Source: Bacteroidales bacterium
GTDB taxonomy: Bacteria > Bacteroidota > Bacteroidia > Bacteroidales > Marinilabiliaceae
Length of the DNA stretch: 32,993 nt
Assembly (NCBI GenBank): GCA_024401365.1
Contig: JAKSLE010000028.1
Location: 1 to 32,993, forward strand
Direction: 5' to 3'
Shown here: positions 16,148 to 24,264 of the stretch, in pieces
Layout of the letters: each line of letters opens with the position of its first letter
How positions within the stretch are numbered: the first letter of the stretch is position 1
Position numbers and translations under genes: made by a program
Notes under the pieces: model-generated
What the model was told of the DNA's origin: nothing
Databases searched by the model: none
The model's input: only the letters and a program-made list of their open reading frames with translations

Positions 16148-17413
16148 TTGATACAGAGAAAAGAACTAGAGCTGATGGCTCCCGTCGGCTCATACGAATC
16201 GCTCCGTGCTGCTATTGCGGCCGGAGCTGATTCGGTATATTTAGGTATAGAACAGCTCAATATGCGTTCACGTTCGGCCAATAATTTCACGCAAGATGAC
16301 CTGCGAGAGATAGCCAAGATAGCGCGTGAAGCAGGAGTTAAGACCTATTTAACTGTAAATACCATAATTTACGACAAGGAATTACCATTGATGCGACAGA
16401 TAGTTGAGGCAGCCAAGGAGGCTCAAGTAACAGCTATCATAGCATCGGATCTATCTGTGATAGAGTATGCTAGGCAGATAGGGGTAGAGGTCCACATCAG
16501 TACACAAGCCAACGTATCGAATACTGAGGCGTTGAGATTTTTCAGTAAGTATGCGGATGTTGTGGTACTTGCGCGAGAACTTGACATGGATCAGGTAGCC
16601 AATATACACAAGAACATTATTGAGCAGAAGATCTGTGGACCGAGGGGAGAGCTAGTTCAGATAGAGATGTTTGCGCACGGGGCGCTCTGCATGGCGGTTT
16701 CGGGTAAATGTTACCTCAGTCTCAATACATTAGGAGGGGCATCGGCCAACAGAGGAGCATGTCTCCAGGTATGTCGCAGAAAATATTTAGTTACAGAAGT
16801 TGAGTCGGGCAATCAGCTTGAGGTTGACGGCAAGTACATCATGTCGCCTAAAGATCTGAAGACCATAGGGTTCCTTGACAAGATGGTAGAATCGGGAGTT
16901 AGGGTTTTCAAGATAGAAGGCAGGGCGCGCTCCGCAGACTATGTAAAGACGGTATGTGAGTGCTATAACGAGGCGTTGACAGAGATATGTGAGGGAAGGT
17001 ACAACGACCAGTCTCGCAAGAGATGGGACGAGCGTTTGTCGACTGTATTCAACCGTGGTTTCTGGGATGGTTACTACCAAGGTCAGACTATGGGTGAATG
17101 GACAGACGGGTCGGGCAATTTGGCTACGGAGAAGAAAGTTTTTGTAGGAACTGTCAGGAATTATTTTGGCAAGATAGGAGTTGCTGAGATACAACTTGAG
17201 AGTGGAGATTTGTCGGTAGGGGAGAAGGCCATTATTATGGGTCCGACTACCGGTTGTATGGATTTGAATATTGGAGAATTGCGAGTTGACCTTAAGGAGA
17301 CGGACAAGGTAGTGAAGGGAGATATCTTTTCGATGCCTACGCCAGACAAGGTTCGCAAGAACGACAAATTGTACAAAATTATTGACGCTAAACTTGTAAA
17401 AGATAATCAATAG
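16148..17413 (+). CDS. U32 family protein, TrhP/RlhA-like RNA hydroxylase candidate
   Basis: A 421-residue U32 protein. It begins at a TTG 4 bp after the GH9 stop; the first in-frame ATG (codon 10) would remove the first beta strand (LELMAPVGS), so TTG is preferred. The N-terminal barrel has GADSVYLGI and the conserved VHISTQANVSN. Four conserved cysteines, C181, C188, C205 and C209 (CMAVSGKC, GACLQVC), fit an iron-sulfur site. A C-terminal beta-barrel domain (about 330-415) follows. The name peptidase U32 is historical: the E. coli members of this type, TrhP and RlhA, hydroxylate tRNA U34 and 23S rRNA using prephenate-linked chemistry. Length and domain make-up match TrhP best. Co-transcription with a GH9 gene is probably incidental. 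Confidence 0.87.
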   Translation: MIQRKELELMAPVGSYESLRAAIAAGADSVYLGIEQLNMRSRSANNFTQDDLREIAKIAREAGVKTYLTVNTIIYDKELPLMRQIVEAAKEAQVTAIIASDLSVIEYARQIGVEVHISTQANVSNTEALRFFSKYADVVVLARELDMDQVANIHKNIIEQKICGPRGELVQIEMFAHGALCMAVSGKCYLSLNTLGGASANRGACLQVCRRKYLVTEVESGNQLEVDGKYIMSPKDLKTIGFLDKMVESGVRVFKIEGRARSADYVKTVCECYNEALTEICEGRYNDQSRKRWDERLSTVFNRGFWDGYYQGQTMGEWTDGSGNLATEKKVFVGTVRNYFGKIGVAEIQLESGDLSVGEKAIIMGPTTGCMDLNIGELRVDLKETDKVVKGDIFSMPTPDKVRKNDKLYKIIDAKLVKDNQ

Positions 17414-17424
17414 AGTTATTTTTG
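17393..17424 (+). promoter_or_regulatory. Promoter of the PAS-receiver gene
   Basis: CTTG (17393-17396), a 20-bp gap, then TATTTTTG (17417-17424), 28 bp before the ATG. Confidence 0.55.
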
Positions 17425-17452
17425 CCTAGAATAAGTAATGTTCTACTAAACA

Positions 17453-18475
17453 ATGGTTGGAGCTACACTAGATAATAGAGCCGACATTTTTTGTCAGAAT
17501 CCGGAATTTATCTATTCGATGATAGATAATTTGCCATTGGGTTTTCTATATCTGAGTTACGTAAGGGACTCGGCGGGGGATGTTGTGGATTTGAAGATAG
17601 ATGCTACGAATAGGGTATTTGAGAAATTTATTGACACCTATGAGATCAAGGGGATGTCGGCCAATGCTGTTTTAGGGCGAGAGACGCGTCACCTGATAAA
17701 AGTTTGTCAAGAGGTAGAGCAGAAGAGAGGCAAGCAAGTTGTAGAGGACTTTATGTTCAGCAACTCGGTCAAAATGAGCGCGGTAGTATATATGCCTACT
17801 GCCGGAGAATTTGTATGTTTTGTCTCTCTTGACCCTAGTGAGTTGCAACAATCTGAGCTAGAAGATGAAAAAAGTTATATTTTCAGCGAACCTCAGAACT
17901 TATTACGCGTAAACGCGGATATACAGCATCTTCTTAGGACCCATCTTAATGCTATTATGGGTTTTGCGGAGTTGGTTAATAGTGAAACAGATCAAAACAA
18001 CAAAGATAGGTATATGGAAATCATTAAAGAGAACGTGCAAGCGCTAATGGATTCCAGTATAGTTAAGGGATCTGATGCTGAACCAGTTGTAGAGACACAG
18101 GGAGTGGTAAAGCAATCGGGTAAGCCTCGTATTCTTGTAGCAGAGGATACGGAGAGCAACTATATGCTTGTATCGTATATTCTCAAGGGAGAGTATGAGC
18201 TTGTATGGGCGCGAGACGGTGTAGAGGCGGTAGAAGCCTTTGAGAATGAAAGGCCGGATTTGGTTTTGATGGATGTACGTATGCCACGAATGAGTGGACT
18301 TGCGGCTACCGAGCGAATCAGGGAGGTTGACAAGGAGATACCTATTATTGCGTTGACAGCATTTGCATTTGAGAGTGACAAGGCGAAGACGATGGAGGCT
18401 GGATGTACGGACTTTATAGCTAAGCCGATAAATGCTATGGCTCTCAGAGATATTATTAGGAGGCATTTACGATAA
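17453..18475 (+). CDS. PAS / DHp-like / receiver protein lacking the kinase ATPase domain
   Basis: A 340-residue signalling protein. Residues 20-130 look like a PAS sensor (IYSMIDNLPLGFLYL start). Residues 150-203 match the dimerisation-phosphotransfer helices of a histidine kinase: HLLRTHLNAIMGFAEL aligns with the usual HEIRTPLNAIxGFAEL, keeping the histidine (H159) but replacing the Glu and Pro of the H-box. Only about 20 residues separate this from a complete receiver (about 222-340) with phosphoacceptor D274 in LVLMDVRMP, an acidic pair in AEDTESNY and K in IAKP. The roughly 150-residue HATPase domain, with N, G1 and G2 boxes, is absent and the frame is intact, so this is not a recent break. 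It cannot phosphorylate itself from ATP and may act as a phosphorelay sink, adaptor or regulated dimer. The next gene starts 25 bp later. Confidence 0.85.
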   Translation: MVGATLDNRADIFCQNPEFIYSMIDNLPLGFLYLSYVRDSAGDVVDLKIDATNRVFEKFIDTYEIKGMSANAVLGRETRHLIKVCQEVEQKRGKQVVEDFMFSNSVKMSAVVYMPTAGEFVCFVSLDPSELQQSELEDEKSYIFSEPQNLLRVNADIQHLLRTHLNAIMGFAELVNSETDQNNKDRYMEIIKENVQALMDSSIVKGSDAEPVVETQGVVKQSGKPRILVAEDTESNYMLVSYILKGEYELVWARDGVEAVEAFENERPDLVLMDVRMPRMSGLAATERIREVDKEIPIIALTAFAFESDKAKTMEAGCTDFIAKPINAMALRDIIRRHLR

Positions 18476-18500
18476 TTATCAATATACAAACCGTTAATTA

Positions 18501-19931
18501 ATGGGACTTTTCAGTTTCCTCTTCGGAGGTAAATATCCATCGACTAAGTCGTATGAGAATAAGTGCCTTCAGCATGAGGCAGAATATAAGCGTTATCAGG
18601 ATTTTGCGAAATCGTCTGATTTGGCTAGGTACAGTGAGTTGAAGACGCTTGTTGAGTCGTCGGATTTCAAGGCGAAGGTAAACAAGTTGAAGAACGAGCG
18701 TTTTGCCGACACTGAAGCTGCGAAGAAGGAGAATGAGTATAAGGCATTGGCCTCTTCGGCTGATATTAAGTCGTATTTGAACATAGAGAAGAAGGTAGAG
18801 CCAAAATTGCAGTCGGCTTTATCGTCACAGAATTACGCTACATACGTTGAGTTGAAGTCGGAAGTTGAGTCTCCAGAATTTATTGCGAAGACCAGGGCGA
18901 AGGACTTCAAGAAGAGTATTGAATTCCAGACATTGAAGCGTTATCAGAAAGCAGCAAAGTCGAGCGAGGTCAAGTTTATCAACAAGACACAGCCAAGTCA
19001 AGCATACAGAAACTACCTTGCGACGAAGAGTGGAAGTCGTTTGGCTAGATATGAAGAACTGGGTCAGTATTTGGCATCTTCAGAGTTCAAATCGTTCAAG
19101 GCTGAGATGACAGACAAGAAGCGTTTTGAGAAGAGTGAGGAGTGCAGACTATTGAAAGAGTTTGAAAAATTGTCGAAGAGCAAAGATTTGGTTTGGTACA
19201 ACAAGTGTACAGCTGCGCATACATTTGCAGACCTAGCCAAGTGGAAGATGACATTCCAGGACGAATTTGATGGAGGCCAGCTTGATAGTTCGAAGTGGAC
19301 ATTTGGTTATTATTGGGGTCAGGCCCTGATGAACGGTGTATACAGTCTAGACAAAGAGAAGCAAGCATTTGAGAAGAACAATGCCAGGGTATATAACTCT
19401 GAGTTGACGCTTTCTACGGTAAAGGGTATGACACGCGGCAAGGCATGGCAGATACCTCAAGGCTTTGTTGACAAGGACTTTGACTATTCGTCGGCATGTA
19501 TCAATACGGGTGCAAGTTTCCGTCAGAAGTACGGTCGTTTTGATTTCAAGGTTAAGTTTGATTTCTCTAAGCCGTTGACACACAATATCTGGCTTGCTGG
19601 AGAAAAGAGTATGCCACAGATCAATATTGCCAACTATGGTACATTGAAGTCGAAGCAGATAGAGACCAGTGTAATTACGAAGGACGGCAATCAGGAGACG
19701 ATACTTGACGGAGCAGATTTCAGTTCGGGCTATTATATTCTTTCATTGTTGTGGACACCTGAGAAGATGGTATGGAGTGTCAACGGTGTAGAGGCGTTCA
19801 CTATCAGGAAGAATGTTCCACAAGAGCCTATGTACATTGTATTGAGTAGCAACCTTACACAAGATGCGCCTAAGTTGACAAATTCGTCGATGGTTTTGGA
19901 TTGGGTAAGGGTATATACATGGCAAGAGTAA
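18501..19931 (+). CDS. Repeat protein with a C-terminal GH16 fold whose catalytic acids are all replaced
   Basis: A 476-residue protein with no signal peptide (MGLFSFLFGGK start). Residues 20-245 are Lys/Glu/Ser-rich, predicted helical, with about three repeats of 55-75 residues; each begins like LARYSELKTLVESSDF (seen near 43, 112 and 180) and ends in a Phe/Tyr-Lys-rich helix. Residues 247-475 are a clear GH16 (beta-glucanase/laminarinase-like) jelly roll: FQDEFDGGQLDSSKW, KYGRFDFKVKF, LLWTPEKMVWSVNG and the closing VLDWVRVYTW. The active-site strand, normally ExDxxE, reads Q373-I-N375-I-A-N378: nucleophile, helper and acid are all amides. Hydrolysis by the family mechanism should be impossible, while sugar binding could survive. 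Likely a cytoplasmic or cell-associated glycan-binding or scaffold protein. It lies 25 bp after the PAS-receiver gene and may share its transcript. Confidence 0.85.
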   Translation: MGLFSFLFGGKYPSTKSYENKCLQHEAEYKRYQDFAKSSDLARYSELKTLVESSDFKAKVNKLKNERFADTEAAKKENEYKALASSADIKSYLNIEKKVEPKLQSALSSQNYATYVELKSEVESPEFIAKTRAKDFKKSIEFQTLKRYQKAAKSSEVKFINKTQPSQAYRNYLATKSGSRLARYEELGQYLASSEFKSFKAEMTDKKRFEKSEECRLLKEFEKLSKSKDLVWYNKCTAAHTFADLAKWKMTFQDEFDGGQLDSSKWTFGYYWGQALMNGVYSLDKEKQAFEKNNARVYNSELTLSTVKGMTRGKAWQIPQGFVDKDFDYSSACINTGASFRQKYGRFDFKVKFDFSKPLTHNIWLAGEKSMPQINIANYGTLKSKQIETSVITKDGNQETILDGADFSSGYYILSLLWTPEKMVWSVNGVEAFTIRKNVPQEPMYIVLSSNLTQDAPKLTNSSMVLDWVRVYTWQE

Positions 19932-19954
19932 TAATAGTCAAATAGTGTTAAGCT

Positions 19955-19986
19955 TTTGCAAATACGACTTTTTGGTTGTATATTTG
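19955..19986 (+). promoter_or_regulatory. Promoter of the acyl carrier protein gene
   Basis: TTTG (19955-19958), a 20-bp gap, then TATATTTG (19979-19986), leaving a leader of about 45 nt. Confidence 0.6.
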
Positions 19987-20037
19987 CGCTGTTAAATTAG
20001 TAATAAATACAAATCACATAATAACAAGTAATTAAAG

Positions 20038-20274
20038 ATGGAAGAACTAGTAAAGCAAATAAATGAGGTTTTGGCTGAGGAGTTTGAGGTAGAGGTAAGC
20101 GATATCACAGCTGATGCTAACATCAAAGAGACACTTGGTCTTGATAGCTTGAGCCTTGTTGATATGGTAGCTTTGATAGAGAGTACTTTTGGTGTTAAGA
20201 TTCAGGGCACAGAGGTAGGTACTATCAAGACATTCCAGAACCTTTACGATTTCATTGCTGCTCGCAAGAAATAA
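20038..20274 (+). CDS. Acyl carrier protein, probably a specialised one
   Basis: A 78-residue acidic four-helix carrier protein with the phosphopantetheine serine S37 in GLDSLSLVDM. It would hold an acyl chain as a thioester for a synthase or transferase. The sequence around S37 (TLGLDSLSLVDMV) differs from the DLGADSLDTVELV of the housekeeping fatty-acid carrier, and no fab genes are adjacent, so I read it as a dedicated carrier. It has a strong promoter. An MMPL/RND exporter follows after 169 bp. That pairing resembles parts of aryl-polyene and flexirubin-type clusters, but no ketosynthase, thioesterase or acyltransferase lies within the window. Confidence 0.9.
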   Translation: MEELVKQINEVLAEEFEVEVSDITADANIKETLGLDSLSLVDMVALIESTFGVKIQGTEVGTIKTFQNLYDFIAARKK

Positions 20275-20341
20275 GATTAAACTTCATGCCGGCTCCGTTC
20301 AAATATTATAGAGCGAGGTATTGAAACAACTTACAAGCGTC

Positions 20342-20366
20342 CACCTATATAGATAATATATAGGTG
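20342..20366 (+). other. Hairpin between the acyl carrier and exporter genes
   Basis: CACCTATAT (20342-20350) pairs with ATATAGGTG (20358-20366) around a 7-nt loop. The region downstream is T-rich but has no immediate run of T. It could be an attenuator, an RNA-processing site or a weak terminator. No convincing TAnnTTTG box was found before the exporter. Confidence 0.4.
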
Positions 20367-20443
20367 TGACGTATTTTAGTTTTATTTTGGTTTTCATTTT
20401 GCATAGAGTGAGGACCCCATCCTTTTGAAAATTATTGACAAGA

Positions 20444-22927
20444 ATGACAAAGCTTGTACTAAATATATACCACTATTTCAGGTCGCATAAATTGGTTATG
20501 TGGTCGTTGTTGTTGCTATCAACGGCTGTTTTAGCGATATTAGGTTCCAGGTTGGAATATGAAGAAGATATAACCAGTTTATTACCAAAGACATCCAATA
20601 CAAATGAGAAGTTGGCCTTTGCCAATTTGAGGGTTAAGGACAAGATATTTGTGTTGATGACATCCAGCTCGTCAGAGATGTTGGATCCTGAGTATCTAGC
20701 AGACCTCAGTGATGAGTTTGTGGACAAGTTGATGGCAAAGGATGGTGCTGAAGATTGTATCAGAGACGTTCTGTATCAGATAGATGAGTCGGTACTCATG
20801 GATGCGATGGGGTACATTGCGGATAATTTTCCATGTTATGTACAGGAAGAGGACTATGAATTGATAGACTCATTGCTCAGTGAGGAGTCGATAGTAGAGC
20901 AGATGGGTAAGAATTACGAGTTGCTCACAAGTTCTGCAGGTGTGGTCATGAAAGACATTGTAAAGATTGACCCTATAGGCATGAAGTCGATCCTTGTTGA
21001 CAGGCTTAAGGATGTAAAAGATGGCCTTGGCAGCAATCAGATAATTCTTTCGAGCCATTTGTTTACGCCAGACTCTACCACGGCGTTATTGTATGTCTCT
21101 CCAAACTTCAAGTCGTTCGATTCGAAGAGCGGAAAGTTTTTAGTAGACATGTTGGAGAGCCACATCAAGGAATTTGAGGCAGAGAATCCAGATGTAAAGG
21201 TATATTTCCATGGTTCCCCTGTTCAGAGTGTATACAACTCGAAGCAAGTTAAGGCAGACCTTTCGCTTACAGTTACAATTTCTCTTGTTATCTGTTTGAT
21301 AATCATAGGATTGTGCTTTAAGAACAAGTCGACATTGACACTCATTATATTGCCAGTACTTTGGGGTACATGTTTTTCTTTGGCGATGATGTATCTGATA
21401 AGAGGTACGATGTCGCTTATGGCATTAGGTATTGGAGCTATTGTATTAGGTGTGGCGTTGAGTTACTGTCTGCACGTTATCACCCATTACAAGTATGTCA
21501 GTACGCCAGAAAGGGTTATACAAGATCAGGCAAAGCCAGTCTTTTTGGGCTGTTTGACAACTATTGGTTCATTCCTTGGTCTATTGTGTACTCAGTCGGC
21601 ACTTTTGAAGGACTTCGGACTATTTGCAAGTTTTGCACTTATAGGTACAACCTTCTTCAGCCTTATATTCCTTCCACATTTCTTCAATCCACAGAGAAAC
21701 AGAAGATCCCAGAAGGCATTTGTGGCTTTAGAGAAATTCAATTCTCATCCATTTGAGAAGTACAAGTGGGTAATTGTTGCGATTGCCATCATCAGTTGTG
21801 TATGTTTCTATACGCAGAGATGGGTAACATTTGATGCAAATCTTGCGAATGTAGGATATAATGCACCAAAAGTTGTAGAGTCGAGGGAGTTGTTGGCATC
21901 GAAGACACAGCCAGGCTATGTTACTACATATTATGCCTCTGCAGCCAATGATTTGGACAGTGCGTTGTTGTTGAGCCGTCAGGTCTGTGCTAGTATGGAC
22001 AAGATGCGAGATGCTGGGTTGGTTAAAGGCTACAGCAAGGCATCTACACTATTCCTGACAGAAGAAGAGCAGCAGGCGAATCTTGATGCGTGGGCAGAAT
22101 ACTGGACAGATGAGAAGATAGAAGATGTTATGAGCAAGGTAATACGTGCTGGTGCCAAGTACGGTTTGAAGCCATCATTCTTCTATCAGTTCCAAGAGAT
22201 GTTGGAAGCAGAATCTATTGAGCCACAGTCGCTTTATGAAGCAGATATTATTCCAGAAGGACTTTTGGCTAATATGATTGAGCATACAGATGGGGTATAT
22301 ATGGTATTTACTCCTGCGCAGATGACTATTGAGAATCAGAAAGCGGTAGGAGAGAATATTGCAGCGATAAAAGACTGTGTGGTGGTAGACCCTATGTTCT
22401 ATGCTACAAATATGATTGAGACGATAAATAACGACTTCCAGATAGCCTTGAATATTTCGATGGCCTTTGTATTTTTGGTATTGTTGGTATCGTTTAGGGA
22501 TATTGTATTAAGTATACTAGCATTTATACCTATGATGTTGAGTTGGTATATTGTACTCGGTGTTATGGGAATAATGGGTGTACAGTTTAACCTGATCAAT
22601 ATTGTCATTTCGACATTTATATTTGGTATAGGAGTAGACTATAGTATATTTGTGATGGATGGACTGTTGAGTAAAGCCAAGAGTAACAGCGACACTATGT
22701 TGCTGGTATATCACAAGACAGCTATTTTCTTCTCGGCAGTTGTACTGATTATCTTTACGGGATCGCTTCTGTTGGCGACCCATCCAGCGATAAAGTCGAT
22801 AGGTTTAGCTACCATTATAGGTATGACCTCGGCCGTTGTTTTAGCTTATACACTCCAGCCATTCCTATTCCGTCAGCTTGTGAATCTTATGGTTCGTAAG
22901 GGATGGAAAGCAAAGTGGTTGAAATAG
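20444..22927 (+). CDS. MMPL/RND-family exporter
   Basis: I start this at the ATG at 20444 (827 residues); a TTG three codons earlier adds nothing. The layout is that of the MMPL/HpnN branch of the RND superfamily: one transmembrane helix (about 20-37), a periplasmic loop of about 230 residues, a bundle of five helices (about 270-420), then a second helix, loop and bundle (from about 440 and 670-820). Conserved features include LGVALSYCLHVITHY in the first bundle and FGIGVDYSIFVMDGL in the second, matching the GxxxDY proton-relay helix. Members export lipids and lipid-linked products across the inner membrane. The nearby acyl carrier protein suggests a lipid or polyene cargo, which is inference. 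A PD-(D/E)XK-like gene begins 15 bp after it. Confidence 0.88.
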   Translation: MTKLVLNIYHYFRSHKLVMWSLLLLSTAVLAILGSRLEYEEDITSLLPKTSNTNEKLAFANLRVKDKIFVLMTSSSSEMLDPEYLADLSDEFVDKLMAKDGAEDCIRDVLYQIDESVLMDAMGYIADNFPCYVQEEDYELIDSLLSEESIVEQMGKNYELLTSSAGVVMKDIVKIDPIGMKSILVDRLKDVKDGLGSNQIILSSHLFTPDSTTALLYVSPNFKSFDSKSGKFLVDMLESHIKEFEAENPDVKVYFHGSPVQSVYNSKQVKADLSLTVTISLVICLIIIGLCFKNKSTLTLIILPVLWGTCFSLAMMYLIRGTMSLMALGIGAIVLGVALSYCLHVITHYKYVSTPERVIQDQAKPVFLGCLTTIGSFLGLLCTQSALLKDFGLFASFALIGTTFFSLIFLPHFFNPQRNRRSQKAFVALEKFNSHPFEKYKWVIVAIAIISCVCFYTQRWVTFDANLANVGYNAPKVVESRELLASKTQPGYVTTYYASAANDLDSALLLSRQVCASMDKMRDAGLVKGYSKASTLFLTEEEQQANLDAWAEYWTDEKIEDVMSKVIRAGAKYGLKPSFFYQFQEMLEAESIEPQSLYEADIIPEGLLANMIEHTDGVYMVFTPAQMTIENQKAVGENIAAIKDCVVVDPMFYATNMIETINNDFQIALNISMAFVFLVLLVSFRDIVLSILAFIPMMLSWYIVLGVMGIMGVQFNLINIVISTFIFGIGVDYSIFVMDGLLSKAKSNSDTMLLVYHKTAIFFSAVVLIIFTGSLLLATHPAIKSIGLATIIGMTSAVVLAYTLQPFLFRQLVNLMVRKGWKAKWLK

Positions 22928-22942
22928 ATATATAAATATTAT

Positions 22943-23809
22943 ATGACCGATGGCAAACAGGTAAATAATGAGTTGTCGCAATCGTCGTGTTCTAAAAATG
23001 TGCAAAAGAAGGACAGGCGAGAGTGGACGATTATGAACCTTTTTGCTCAAGTGTATAGGAATTTTCCATCGAGGGGAGAGATCAGCAAGAGTGAGCGTCC
23101 TGATTTTATTGTAACTACGCCAAAGGGCAGGATTGGTGTTGAATTGACTGAGCTGAAATATGAGAGGTTAGACAGTGAATTCAACATGAGGGCTCACGAA
23201 GATTTTCTCAATCAGATGATGCATACTGCGTATGATAAGTATAAGTCGTTTGATGTAGATATTGAGTGTCCATTGGTTGTTGACGTTCAGTTTTCGGAGA
23301 AGATATCGCCTTTGATTGCTACAAATGATACCAAGGAGGCTGAGAAGGCCAATTTATTGCGAGAAGGTTTAGCTGAAAAGATAGCTCAGATAGTTATTGA
23401 CAATATGCCAATGGCTACCGGCAAGCAATATGTGATAGACAGGACCTCGAAGTATGGGGATTTACATTTGCCGGTGTTAGTAGAGCGTATATTGGTAACA
23501 AATGTTTCGGGGTTATTGAAAGAGCATTTATGGTATGCCAGTATATCAACAAAAGTCAAGCCGTTATCGATAGAGAGTGTATCACAGAGAATAAAGGACA
23601 AAGACAAGAAACTGGAGGGATACGACAAGGATTGTATAGAACAATGGCTATTGATAGTTCAGAACAGTTTTTTGATGTCGGCGCATTATGATCCGGTAGC
23701 AGCAGCCAGGGCTTTGAGGCATAAATATCCCTCAAAGTTTAACAGGGTACTTGTTTTTGAGAGGTCGAATGCTAAAGTTACGGAGTTAAAAATTTTGAGG
23801 GAAGGTTAG
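22943..23809 (+). CDS. Uncharacterised protein with a possible PD-(D/E)XK nuclease core
   Basis: A 288-residue soluble protein that I do not recognise by name. The N-terminal 30 residues are polar. Then RPDFIVTTPKGRIGVELTEL (52-71) looks like the heart of a restriction-endonuclease-like fold: D54 at the end of one strand and E67-L-T69 in the next, with Thr in place of the usual Lys. Helices with WTIMNLFAQVY (28-38) precede it. The rest is mixed alpha/beta with a conserved-looking HLPVLVERILVTN stretch and a Lys-rich loop (about 210-230). No transmembrane segment is present. It starts 15 bp after the exporter gene and probably shares its transcript; the functional link is unclear. The fold call is tentative. 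Confidence 0.6.
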   Translation: MTDGKQVNNELSQSSCSKNVQKKDRREWTIMNLFAQVYRNFPSRGEISKSERPDFIVTTPKGRIGVELTELKYERLDSEFNMRAHEDFLNQMMHTAYDKYKSFDVDIECPLVVDVQFSEKISPLIATNDTKEAEKANLLREGLAEKIAQIVIDNMPMATGKQYVIDRTSKYGDLHLPVLVERILVTNVSGLLKEHLWYASISTKVKPLSIESVSQRIKDKDKKLEGYDKDCIEQWLLIVQNSFLMSAHYDPVAAARALRHKYPSKFNRVLVFERSNAKVTELKILREG

Positions 23810-23828
23810 GTTGTATTGATATTTGATT

Positions 23829-23836
23829 TATATTTG
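23829..23836 (+). promoter_or_regulatory. Candidate -7 box for the HPt-STAS pair
   Basis: TATATTTG, 44 bp before the HPt start codon. No clear -33 TTTG at the right distance. Confidence 0.45.
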
Positions 23837-23880
23837 CAAATGTCTAACAAGGCATATACGTATTTTATAATTCGTAGAAA

Positions 23881-24228
23881 ATGATTGTAGACTTAACTTT
23901 TTTGCAGGAAGCTACAGACGGCAATAAGGAGTTGATTCAGCAATTAGTTGACCTGTTCAGAGAGCAAGTTGACGAGTTCAGGGGAGAAATGGAAGATTCG
24001 CTCGCTGAAAATGATGCAGAGAGGCTCAGGAAAGTTGCACATAAAGCAAAGGGTAGCATTTCTGCGTTAGGGATGATGGACGTAAGGGCATCTCTGCAGG
24101 AGATGGAAGATGTTTGTATAGGGTATAATGGAGGTTCGTTGAAAGAAGAGTTAGGCGAGAAGGTTGAGTCATTTTTGCGAGATATCAGGCAAGCGTTAAG
24201 TGAGCTTGATGAGTATTTGGCGAGTTAG
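23881..24228 (+). CDS. Free-standing HPt (histidine phosphotransfer) protein
   Basis: A 115-residue all-helical protein. H54 lies in KVAHKAKGSISALGM, which matches the HPt motif H-x-(L/A)-K-G-S/A. The family passes phosphate between receiver domains in multi-step relays. Nothing else is fused to it. It lies 36 bp before a STAS gene, with a candidate promoter in front. Possible partners in this window are the receiver at 17453 and the receiver-Fis regulator at the left edge, both of which lack a kinase of their own; this connection is inference. Confidence 0.85.
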   Translation: MIVDLTFLQEATDGNKELIQQLVDLFREQVDEFRGEMEDSLAENDAERLRKVAHKAKGSISALGMMDVRASLQEMEDVCIGYNGGSLKEELGEKVESFLRDIRQALSELDEYLAS

Positions 24229-24264
24229 ACAGATAAAAATAGGATAAAGGTAATATTACTAAGT

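Noticed and set aside
20435-20443. TTG start three codons upstream for the exporter
   Set aside because: The ATG at 20444 is a better start and no evidence favours the longer form.
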